Positions 1 to 8,208 of a stretch of DNA of 58,126 bases are shown here, one piece after another. Each line of letters opens with the position of its first letter. Position 1 is the first letter of the stretch. Made by a program: the position numbers and the translations under genes. This DNA is from Chondrus crispus (lineage: Eukaryota > Rhodophyta > Florideophyceae > Gigartinales > Gigartinaceae): the NCBI RefSeq assembly GCF_000350225.1, contig NW_005179064.1, forward strand, positions 110,618 to 168,743, given 5' to 3'. The notes under the pieces were generated by a model. That model was not told the DNA's origin. It searched no databases and saw only the letters and a list, made by a program, of their open reading frames with translations.

Positions 1-2
1 TG

Positions 3-17
3 CCCCCCCCCCCCCCC
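3..17. repeat. poly-C tract at the left edge
   Basis: Fifteen consecutive C, followed by a short CG alternation. It lies downstream of the first bZIP gene's stop codon on that gene's strand. It is a simple-sequence tract at the edge of the window; nothing else is supported here. Confidence 0.8.
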
Positions 18-179
18 GCGCGCGCCGCCTCCCCCCGCCATACACGCCCCCGCGCCGTGGCGCGCCGCGGAGAGCGCGCCCGCGCAGCCGCGCTGCGATC
101 CGGGCGGCGCGCGTGCGACGCGCGGGGGATGATGTGCGACCGGGCGCATAAATACCGTAGCTTACCACCCGCGCCGCCG

Positions 180-1775
180 CTACGACCGAGAGATCTGTAT
201 GTGGGAGAGGTGGGCGCCGACGCGCAGCTTGTGGCGGTTGGCGAGGCTTCTGAGGCGCACGTTTTCCTCGCGGAGCACCTTCTCGACGGCGCGGAGCTGC
301 GCCGCGCGCCGGCTGGCCGCCGCGAGGTCGCGTCGCAGCGTCTCGTTGCGCACCTTGCGCTTGACGTTGCTCCGCGCGGCCGCGGCCCGGTTGCGCTGCT
401 TGCGCAGCTCGGCCTTGACCGCCGTGCCGCTCGCCGCCCCCGCGCTGCCGCCGCTGCTCGCGGCCCGCGACGTCTCCGCCTCGCTCCACGTGCTCCACTC
501 CTTCCCCGAGCAGCTCTTCGACGTGCTCCAATCCGACCCGCGCTGTACCACCTCCACACCCACCCCGCTCACCGCCTGCGTCCCCGTCCCTAGCCCTGGC
601 CCTGGCCCTGGCCCCGGCCCTAGCAGCTCTGCGCCCTCCACGCCGAGCGCTTCGTCGAATGGTAACGGCGCCGCGTTCGCAGTCTGCAGCATCCCGTAGT
701 CCTGCATGAATGATGCGTCCGGCGTTACCGCGAGCGCGGGCACCACTTCCGCCACCATGTTTCCGCTCCCATCATCCCACGCAGTCGCCTCCGCTTCGGC
801 TTCCGCTTCCTCTACACCCATCGACAGCCCCACCGACAGCCCCACCGCCTTCCCGCAATCCCCGCCCCTGTGTAGAACGGACGACAGCGCGGGGGAGAAC
901 GGGTTGGCCTTCAGCTTGCCCATCCGGTCCTGCACGGCGTACCGAGTCAGCCTTGCGATCACCTTGGCATCGAGCGACCCGTTTATCACGCTACGCGTCG
1001 TCAGGTCTGTAATAACAATCGGCAGCGCCTCATTAAACAACCGCACCGTGCTCTCGCCCTGATACAGTCCCGTATGCAAGCTCATGTTCCTGCGCTCGTT
1101 GCGAAAGTCGAGCGCGTGCGCCGGCCTCTGAAACGGCAGCGTGCACCCGCACTCGCCCGCGTCTGCGCGTCTACACACCGGGCACGCGCGCCGCTCGTGC
1201 GCCACGCTCAGGAAGCTGAGCGCCTGCACGAGGTCGTCGGGGTGGAGCACGCCGCGCGGCGAGCGCAGGCTGCGCCGCAGCGCGTCGGACCGGAACAGCG
1301 CCAGCACGCGCGTGCGCCGCCGCGCCGACCGGTGCGACATGCAGTCCAGCTCGGTCATGCCCGTCGCCGCGTTCTCGGACAGCATCAGGAACACGCCGCG
1401 CTGGTCGTCGCGCACGTAGCGCGAGCACGAGACGTGCCCCGCCGACGTGCGCGTGTTGAGTGCCGCGTGCTTCACCTCCGACGCGCGCTCCTGCGTCGCG
1501 AAGCCCAGCACGACGGACCCCACGGAGAGTGCGGGCACGGAGCAGAAGAACGTGTCCGCCGAGAAGTCGAAGATGTGCGCGTATGAGGCGGAGTTTTCCG
1601 TGCCCGTGACGGTGATGCGCGCCGCGATGGCGTGCTCGTTCTGCACAGGCGCCGTGAGGATGGCGATGTCGGCGACCGGGTCGGGGGTGAAGAGGAAGTC
1701 ATGGACGAAGGGGAGCCGACAGAGCGTGAAGACGTCGTCGAGGACGACGGCGACGGCCGGAGAGGTAGGAGGCAT
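180..1775 (-). CDS. bZIP transcription factor with unfamiliar N-terminal domain (copy 1)
   Basis: Predicted DNA-binding regulator of 531 aa. A C-terminal bZIP occupies about residues 454-510: basic region with core RNRAAAARSNVKRK, then heptads L-A-L-L-L at the canonical spacing. The residue normally Arg in N-x7-R is Asn. Upstream is a domain of about 300 residues shared with the neighbouring paralogue, including DDVFTLCRLPF, YAHIFDFS and a Cys cluster (C198, C201, C209, C211; CxxC-x7-CxC) that could bind zinc. A Pro-Gly run lies between the domains. The reading frame stays open upstream to 1967, but the start at 1775 is chosen because similarity to the paralogue begins there and the upstream part is Pro-rich and unconserved. 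A CACGTG box lies 86 nt upstream. The bZIP call is firm; the N-terminal domain is not recognised. Confidence 0.82.
   Translation of the reverse strand: MPPTSPAVAVVLDDVFTLCRLPFVHDFLFTPDPVADIAILTAPVQNEHAIAARITVTGTENSASYAHIFDFSADTFFCSVPALSVGSVVLGFATQERASEVKHAALNTRTSAGHVSCSRYVRDDQRGVFLMLSENAATGMTELDCMSHRSARRRTRVLALFRSDALRRSLRSPRGVLHPDDLVQALSFLSVAHERRACPVCRRADAGECGCTLPFQRPAHALDFRNERRNMSLHTGLYQGESTVRLFNEALPIVITDLTTRSVINGSLDAKVIARLTRYAVQDRMGKLKANPFSPALSSVLHRGGDCGKAVGLSVGLSMGVEEAEAEAEATAWDDGSGNMVAEVVPALAVTPDASFMQDYGMLQTANAAPLPFDEALGVEGAELLGPGPGPGPGLGTGTQAVSGVGVEVVQRGSDWSTSKSCSGKEWSTWSEAETSRAASSGGSAGAASGTAVKAELRKQRNRAAAARSNVKRKVRNETLRRDLAAASRRAAQLRAVEKVLREENVRLRSLANRHKLRVGAHLSHIQISRS
588..616. repeat. 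CCCTGG hexamer repeat inside bZIP copy 1
   Basis: Tandem CCTGGC/CCCTGG units. On the coding strand they give an alternating Gly-Pro run in the linker between the N-terminal domain and the bZIP. The run is absent from the paralogue, so it is probably a recent slippage expansion. Confidence 0.7.
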
Positions 1776-1860
1776 TTTGGGTGAAGGGGGAGGGCAGTCG
1801 GTGGTGGGGGGAGGAAGAGGAGGCGTTTTAAGGAAACGGGGGTGTTTTGCGATGGGAGGA

Positions 1861-1866
1861 CACGTG
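1861..1866. promoter_or_regulatory. G-box CACGTG upstream of bZIP copy 1
   Basis: Perfect CACGTG 86 nt before the chosen start of the first bZIP gene, followed closely by a second ACGTG core (gtaacgtga). G-boxes are classical bZIP and bHLH sites; a role here is inferred. Confidence 0.4.
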
Positions 1867-2219
1867 TAACGTGATGTACAGAGAGAGAGAGGCGGTGGCC
1901 AATGCGGGGCCGATGCTACGTACTGTGTGATGTTTGTGGGTGAAGGTGAGGCCAGTGGATCTGTCATTCCGCCTCCTCACCAACCTTACCGATGACCACT
2001 CGCGATGAATGCAAAGAAGCGCCCAAGATCGGCACCCACGTCATACCTATATGCACGCACCTATATGCATCGGAAGAGGACCGTGGCGTTGTGGTACGCG
2101 CCCTGCCAGACGCCCGTTGCACGTTGCCGCCTCATCGCAAAGCCCCGCACGAATCCGACACGCACTCCGCACAAGCCTTTACAACATAAAAATACAATAC
2201 AGCGGGGCCGCGCCGGCGC

Positions 2220-3871
2220 TCACCGCCTGGGGCGCGAAGCGGCCGCGACCCTTCTGAGGGCCGTTCTCAGGCGGGTGTTCTCGTCGCGCAGCATCATTTC
2301 CTTGACGCGGAGGCGTATGGCGCGCTGTGTGAGGCTGGCGAGGTCCTTGCGCACGCTCTCGTTCTTGAGCTTGCGCTTGAGGTTGCTGCGCGCAGCGGCC
2401 TCGCGGTTGCGCTTCTTGCGCATCTCAGCCTTGTCGAGCTCTGCGCACGACGAGGTCGACGTCATCGTGCCCGCGCCGCACACGCCCGACGCCTCCTCCC
2501 GCGTCGGCGTGCTGCTCTTCATCTCGCACTCCCCCTCCGTGAGCCGGCTCGACCCGGATCCGGAGCCCCACGAAGGGCACTGCTCCGCAACTTCGCCAAG
2601 TGTGAAAAAACGTCGCAAAATGAACGCTCGCTGCCGTTCTCCACCTCATCTCCGACCACGGCGTCCATCTCCGCCCCGTCATTGTTGCCTGTCCTATTCT
2701 CTAAATCCAGCATCCCCGCCTCCGTTCTCTCAGCCTGTATCCGCGGCGCCCCTGAGCACACGTCCTCCACACTTTCCATCCCCACAAGCAACTCGCGTGT
2801 GTCCATCAGATTGCCGGCCTCATCTAACCCGTCCCTGCTGGTCTGCGCCTGGTTGACAAACAGTGCGTCCGTATCCAGAATCTCCGGCTTATGCGGCCGC
2901 AGCTCCACGCACTCCACAAGCGCCTCCACCTCCTCGGGCGCGTCCGCCGCTAGCATGGCCGACAGGTTGAGCGGTGAGGCCGGCATGACCAGCGACGACG
3001 GCCGTTCTTTGACCTTGCCTAGCCTGTCCATGACTGCCAGCTTATGCAGCCGGGTGGTGGTCTCTGAGTTGAGTTCCCCCTGGATGACGCTCCCCGACTG
3101 CAACGTGGCATTAATAATGCGGTGTCCTGCACTGCACAGGCGCACGACAGTGGCGCCTTGGTAAAAGCCTGTGTACAAGCCCATGTTGCTCTCCTCGAAC
3201 TGAAAGTCGAGCGGGTGGCGCGGGCGTCGGCGCAGAAGCTGGCACGAGCAATGGGTGGCGGTGGGGTCCCTGCAGACGGGGCACGATCGCTTCTCGTCCG
3301 ACACGTTGAGATAGATAAGCGCGGGGGCGACGTCGGCGGGATGCAGTATGCCGCGCGGGGTGCGGAGGACGGTTCTCAGCGAGTGCATGTCGAACTTCAT
3401 GCGGACGCGGGTGCGGCGCGTGGAGGACTTCTGGGTGAGACAGTCGACCTCGGTGACGGCGGTGCGCTCGTTGTCGGAGACGTGGAGGAAGGCGCCGGTG
3501 CTGTCGTCGCGGATAAAGCGGATGCACTGGAGGGCGCTCTCGGGGGGCTTGGGGGCGTGGACGGGCTGCTCGACGCAGAAGCCGGCGGTGATGGGGCCGA
3601 TGGAGAAGGCCGGGATGGAGTAGAACATGAACTCCTTGCTGAAGTCGAAGGTGTGGGCGTAGCGCGACGAGGTCTCCGTGGCGTTGACGTGGACGCGGGC
3701 GGAGAGGGCGTGGCGCTTCTGCACGGGGGCCAGAAGCATGGAGATGTCGGCGGCAGGGTCTGCACGGAAGATAAAGTCGAAGATCCACGGGATGCGGCAC
3801 AGCGTGAAGACCTCATCGAGGATGGCGTGCGTGTCCGAGGCGGACGGGACGGGGACGCAGAGTTGGTTCAT
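2220..3871 (-). CDS. bZIP transcription factor, paralogue of the neighbour (copy 2, frame break near 2610)
   Basis: Second copy of the bZIP family. The first frame (3871 to about 2611) holds the shared N-terminal domain: DEVFTLCRIPW, RYAHTFDFS, FYSIPAFS, and Cys 197, 200, 208 and 210 as CPVC-x7-CSC. The bZIP itself (core KRNREAAARSNLKRK, heptads V-L-L-L-L) is in the -1 frame, ending at 2220. The frames overlap at 2519-2618. A T6 run on the coding strand (2605-2610) marks the likely joint, because one more T would give one continuous frame. The alternatives are a short intron of about 65 nt with a poor GTGGAG donor, or ribosomal slippage. The start at 3871 is chosen by alignment with copy 1; the 46 open codons upstream are Pro-rich. 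As in copy 1, Asn replaces the basic-region Arg. Confidence 0.75.
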
Positions 3872-4502
3872 TGGGGGGCTGGGGCATGGAGGGGGGCGGC
3901 GGGGGGGGGGTGCCCAAAGCGGGTGTGCCAAAAGCGGGGCGAGGGGGGTAGTGCGGGGGAGGGGGAGGGGAAGGGGAAGGGGGGATGGCGGGGGGTTGTT
4001 TGTAGTCAAGGGCGGTGTGGAGTGAGCTCTGAGGAGCAGACAGAGCAGGGCTCAAATTGTGAAAATGTGAAAACGAGGGCTGGGGCTGGCGGTGCAAGTG
4101 CACAGGCGGTTAACGAAAAAAGAGAGAGACTCCATTGCGGAGGGCCACGTGGGGTGCGTGGTCTGTTATGGCGGGGGGGTCACGGGAAGAATAATTGGTG
4201 CTGTGCAAAAATGTGAGACGAGATTCGAAAAAGGCCAACGGGGCGCTTCCACGTGCACCCTACTGAGATCTCGCAACGGTAGACGGCGCTCCGATTGGTG
4301 CAAGGGCAGTGCCCGCCAGTTGCATGTTCACGGCGCGTCGGGGTGGGACTTTTTAATTCGTGAATCTTCGGCTTACAGATGGTCTCTTACAGCCGTCGTA
4401 GTCTTCGGTTGGGTTTCGAGTTTCTCTGCAGTCCACGTCACCCTTCACATTAATGTTAATGAGAGAAAGAAGTTGCCGCACAGCGGAACGGTGCGTGCGC
4501 TG

Positions 4503-4585
4503 GATCCGCACGTGTCGTGTTGAACACGGTGTAATACGTGTATACTTGAGAGCGCTGATCCGCACGTGTCGTGTTGAACACGGTG
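4503..4585. repeat. 29-bp direct repeat pair carrying a G-box and a 6-1-6 palindrome
   Basis: Two identical 29-bp copies at 4503-4531 and 4557-4585, 54 nt apart. Each contains CACGTG followed by the inverted repeat CGTGTT-G-AACACG. Spacing and composition suggest a duplicated protein-binding site in the divergent promoter; the binding protein is unknown. Confidence 0.7.
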
Positions 4586-4705
4586 GAATTGAGGACAACT
4601 GTCCCATCTCATTCTTTTCAGGCAGTTTTATCACAAGCCCATTGCAGAATTCTGTAAAATTTCTTTCGCTGTGCTACGAAGTAACGTTTATTACTGAAGA
4701 GTGGT

Positions 4706-4743
4706 GAATTGATGCTATGGGAATTGATGCATAGCATCAATTC
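4706..4743. repeat. perfect 14-bp inverted repeat
   Basis: Arms gaattgatgctatg (4706-4719) and its exact complement (4730-4743) around a 10-nt loop. The loop repeats the start of the first arm. It lies 263 nt before the membrane-protein start. Function unknown. Confidence 0.7.
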
Positions 4744-5006
4744 CTCCTGATCCGTCCGTCTCCATTGCTTACCAAGGTTCACGATCAACCATCGTTTCTG
4801 AGGTAACCGACACCCGCAACTCCCGTTTCCAGGCCGTTCTACGGCCGTCAACCCCATGCGACCTACACCGCCATCCCCCACCTTCCCATCTCTTCCGTAC
4901 TGATAAACACCCCGACCCATCACGAGTCACCGAAACCCTCCTCGCCTCTCCACTCCACCGCCACCATGCCTCTTGACTCCTCACCTCACCCCCCTGCCCA
5001 CTGCGC

Positions 5007-5981
5007 ATGCTCCTTTACCCTCCCTCTCCCCAACCGAGCGACCGCAACCCGAACAACCCGACCCCCTCTCCTAGCATGCCCCTATCCACGCTAATGCCAG
5101 CCCCGCTCCTCCTCCTCCTCTCCCTGAAGGCCTTCCTCTCGCCCTTCCCGCACTTCCTGCTCTCCGACACCGTCTGCACCACGCTCGTCTCCATCTCGCT
5201 CCTGCTCACCCCGTCCCACCTCCTCTCCTACCAGACCGACGTCCGCCTCGACCGTCTCTCGCTGCACCTCGCCCGCCTCATCGGCCTCCTCCTTCTCTCC
5301 TCCTCGCTGCACACGCACCGCGCCTTCACCACCCGCACCCTGCAAGAGCGCGCCGCCGCCTCCTCCTCGCGCGCCCTCACCGCCCTCATCCTCTTCCTCT
5401 GCGCCGTCCACGCGCGCCACCACTACCCCGCCTGGAACTTCCGCTTCGCCCACCTCACCGCCACGGGTGCGGCCTGCTGGTTCGCCCCGCACTTCTACTT
5501 CGCCCTTTCCACCGTCTCCACCGCAACCCCGGAGCCGAGGGGCGTCGTCGCCTTATTGTTCCTCGACTACTTTATGACCGTCGCCGTCGGCCTGGCCTGC
5601 CTCGCCTTCCCGCACGCCGTCCTGCGCACCCTCTCGGACGTCCCGCCGAACGCCGTCTCGGTTACGCTTGCCCGCGTTTTGGCTGCCATCTTAATTGGCT
5701 TGGCCGCCGTGTCGCAGGCGGGCATGGCGTACGCGAGCTTGGAGGCGAAGAGGCATGTCCACTTGACTCGGCTTTTGACGGCGGGTCCTGTGCTCATCCT
5801 GCTTTGTCTGGGCTGGGCCTGGCGCTGTTTTAATGACGTGGGGCTGTTCGTTGGCGCTGGAGCCGCAATCGTATGGGGGGCCAACTCGGCTCTTGGCTGT
5901 GCGGCCACTGTCTTCATTCAGCGGGCGCGCGATGCCGCACGAGCTTCGAACAAGGAAATTAATAAACTTTCACCTTCGTGA
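5007..5981 (+). CDS. multi-span membrane protein with two-fold internal similarity
   Basis: A 324-aa protein with about eight hydrophobic segments. It appears to be two related halves: a block around residues 45-135 (LLSDTVCTTLVSISLLLTP, then LHLARLIGLLLLSSSL) resembles one around 180-270 (LLFLDYFMTVAVGLACLAFP, then LARVLAAILIGLAAVSQAG). I do not recognise a family. The C-terminus is basic and Ser-rich. The first ATG (5007) is preceded by a pyrimidine-rich leader; a second ATG at 5076 would drop a Pro-rich stretch and is equally plausible. Codon use is strongly C-ending, like the photosystem and carrier genes here. It converges on the EFG1-like gene. Which membrane it sits in cannot be told. 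Confidence 0.7.
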   Translation: MLLYPPSPQPSDRNPNNPTPSPSMPLSTLMPAPLLLLLSLKAFLSPFPHFLLSDTVCTTLVSISLLLTPSHLLSYQTDVRLDRLSLHLARLIGLLLLSSSLHTHRAFTTRTLQERAAASSSRALTALILFLCAVHARHHYPAWNFRFAHLTATGAACWFAPHFYFALSTVSTATPEPRGVVALLFLDYFMTVAVGLACLAFPHAVLRTLSDVPPNAVSVTLARVLAAILIGLAAVSQAGMAYASLEAKRHVHLTRLLTAGPVLILLCLGWAWRCFNDVGLFVGAGAAIVWGANSALGCAATVFIQRARDAARASNKEINKLSPS

Positions 5982-6276
5982 ATGACACGTTACGATCACA
6001 TGCCTTGCGTTGCCACATCTAGCGGACTACCTACTGCTTGTGTTACATCTTCTCTCGTATCGCTAAATGTGTCCAGAAGGAACTACTTCATTGTCGGCGA
6101 AAGCATACCGCTATGCTGCTTGAAGAAGAGCCTACTCTCACTATGTCTGCTCCCCAAACCAGAATCGTACGGCTTAATCGCGTTTCAGCAGCACACACAT
6201 TAGAAGGCTGAACCAAAGCCCCAGCGGCTCGAATAAGACTATTCGTGGAGCGCGAAACCTGCAACATCCGTCTTTA

Positions 6277-6936
6277 TCAACCGGACTCATCGTTCAGGAA
6301 GAACGAATCACCTTGCAAGGGCTTATCTCCCTCGTCTGCTTTTGGTGTGGACGGATCCCCCGACTTCTGCAGAATTGCCTTGCCTTCAATTTCAAGCCGC
6401 ATTGCTTCAACGCGCTTCCGAGATTCGTCAGTATGCCCACCAGAAGGAAAGAGAGAAATATACTTTTTGTCCTTCGGATATTCGTTGATGTACCGCATAT
6501 CTCTTAATATCTCTTTCCTTTTGTCCGCATCTTCCGGCTTGTCGCCGTGTTCGACAATCTTGTCAAGCGTACGTTGCAGTTTTCGCCGCTCGAAAAACTT
6601 TATCATCCGGTACTGGCTGGTTGTTTTCCTTTCCGCTTCCCGGCGGTCGTGCTCGTCCCTTATTCTAGCAAGCTCTTTTAGTTGTTCTTCCTTTGCTCTT
6701 TTCGATGCGGGCGTAAACTCTGAGCCTTTGTTCCTTAATAGCCTCTCGATGGACCGTATCTGGGAGCGCACAGACTTGGTCTTGCGTTGCCTCCCTCGCT
6801 GTTGGCTCTCGCTGGCCTTGCTTGGTTTTGAGATGCCGTGGTCCTTTCCATGAGCCTTTCTGTTGGCATTTGCCTGGGACCCTGTCGCAGGTGCGCCATC
6901 TTCGTCGGCATCATCAAAGCGCGTGTGCGCACCCAT
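6277..6936 (-). CDS. EFG1: rRNA-processing protein EFG1-like
   Basis: A 219-aa basic, helical protein matching the Efg1 family of nucleolar factors for early 18S rRNA processing. Family-like blocks in order: KSVRSQIRSIERLL, a charged helix, YRMIKFFERRKLQRTLDKI, and RYINEYPKDKKYISLFP. That last segment, followed by an acidic/Ser tail, is the most diagnostic. The start is the ATG at 6936, giving MGAHTRFDDADED; the frame stays open further upstream but with no ATG there. The N-terminal 40 residues are polar and low-complexity, as in other Efg1 proteins. No intron is evident. Confidence 0.8.
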   Translation of the reverse strand: MGAHTRFDDADEDGAPATGSQANANRKAHGKDHGISKPSKASESQQRGRQRKTKSVRSQIRSIERLLRNKGSEFTPASKRAKEEQLKELARIRDEHDRREAERKTTSQYRMIKFFERRKLQRTLDKIVEHGDKPEDADKRKEILRDMRYINEYPKDKKYISLFPSGGHTDESRKRVEAMRLEIEGKAILQKSGDPSTPKADEGDKPLQGDSFFLNDESG

Positions 6937-8208
6937 CGTGTTGACAAGCTTGCCAGAAGAAGTTGCGTCGGCGCAGGCGTAGCTGTGCTCTGCCTGGCTG
7001 TCGGAATAATTTAATGAAAGCACCAGACATTCTCAGAATCGAGGATTATTTTTTTTAGAAATGGGCAGGTCGGGAATCGGAAACCAAGTAAATCAGGCGC
7101 AGGCCTCCAAACAGCCGTTGCATATGCCCCAGCACAGATCAACCATCCAGGAAGAAAACCGCGGCAAGCCATGAGTCTACCCTCGGTTTTGCACGAAGGC
7201 GCTCGAAAGCGGCGTGGGTTCTTATGATTTAAGCTTCTTTGCAGTGACTTGAACATGCTCCGCATTAGTTTCATTGTTGGACGCGCAACGAAAGAGATGT
7301 TACATTGCAGGGTCTTTCTACTTGGATCAGGGCACTGCCTTCTGGGTCCTATCGTCTGCCCTCGATGGCTCCAGCTTCCTCTTTCTGGAAAGCCACCCAC
7401 CGTAGCATAGAAGCAATACGCCATCAAATCACTCGCTTCAAAGATGTAGTTGGTCCAGTAGTCATCAAAACGATTTATCTTTTTGATGAGACTTCGATGT
7501 TACTCACGTAGCACATGGTTCCTGTTGCTTCAATCCATCAATTCTGTTCTTATCTAGGAGATTAGAAGCTAACAGCCCTAATAGAATACTAAAAGTAAGT
7601 ATTATTAATGCTGATACCGGAGACCGCGACGGCGAAAGGTCCAGGTGAGGTTTGCGATTCTATAGGAAGCATCTTCATATCCTGTTCAACACAAGGGAAA
7701 TTGCTTTCCAACTGCTTCCCTTTCGCCGGGCGAGAAACATGAGCAATATCCTTCGACAGATTTATCTCGTTTGTCGGTAATAAATGGGTATGGCATCATG
7801 TCTAGCAATATCCTTCGACAGATTTATCTCGTTGGTCGGTAATAAATGGGTATGGCATCATGTCTTGTCATCCGCCTAACACTCTTCTCAGGTTGCAGTC
7901 GAAGAGCTCTAGCTAGCCATCGAGCGGCGTGTGCTTCAGCGAGATATTCTTCTATTTGTTGGAGCCGCAGCAAGCTCGAATCACAAGGATGAGACAACTC
8001 ATTCGCATGTCACAGATATCCACAAGTCTTGCTACTCAGGTAAAGCAAACGCATAAGCAGCTTGACAATTGCAAAGACGCTTCACGCAGCTTGCCGAGTA
8101 GAACGTTTCGAAACAGATTCAGCCGCAAAGTATTCATGCCTCTGCTTGCTTACGTTGGTGACAGACTTGCGTCATCTATAGAAAGCGAAAATAGAGAAAG
8201 CCTTTACG
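6937..8208. other. 1.27-kb intergenic region
   Basis: Between the start of the EFG1-like gene and the 3' end of the BAR gene. It contains a 62-bp tandem duplication (7742-7865). Open frames at 7011-7427 (-) and 7929-8237 (+) have no recognisable similarity and atypical composition; I treat them as chance. Confidence 0.5.
7742..7865. repeat. 62-bp tandem duplication
   Basis: Two adjacent 62-bp units (7742-7803 and 7804-7865), each starting agcaatatccttcgacag, differing at a single base (T versus G). The near identity implies a recent duplication or one kept identical by conversion. Confidence 0.9.

Larger units (their letters stand above)
3872..5006. other. divergent intergenic region, bZIP copy 2 / membrane protein
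   Basis: No convincing gene. The part next to the bZIP is very G-rich on the + strand (3873-4000), so that gene has a C/T-rich leader. The interval carries four CACGTG boxes (4146, 4250, 4509, 4563), a duplicated 29-bp element and a 14-bp hairpin, all listed separately. Confidence 0.6.

Noticed and set aside
3813..4103. Proline-rich minus-strand frame upstream of bZIP copy 2
   Set aside because: A consequence of the C/T-rich leader; no conservation with copy 1 before the chosen start.
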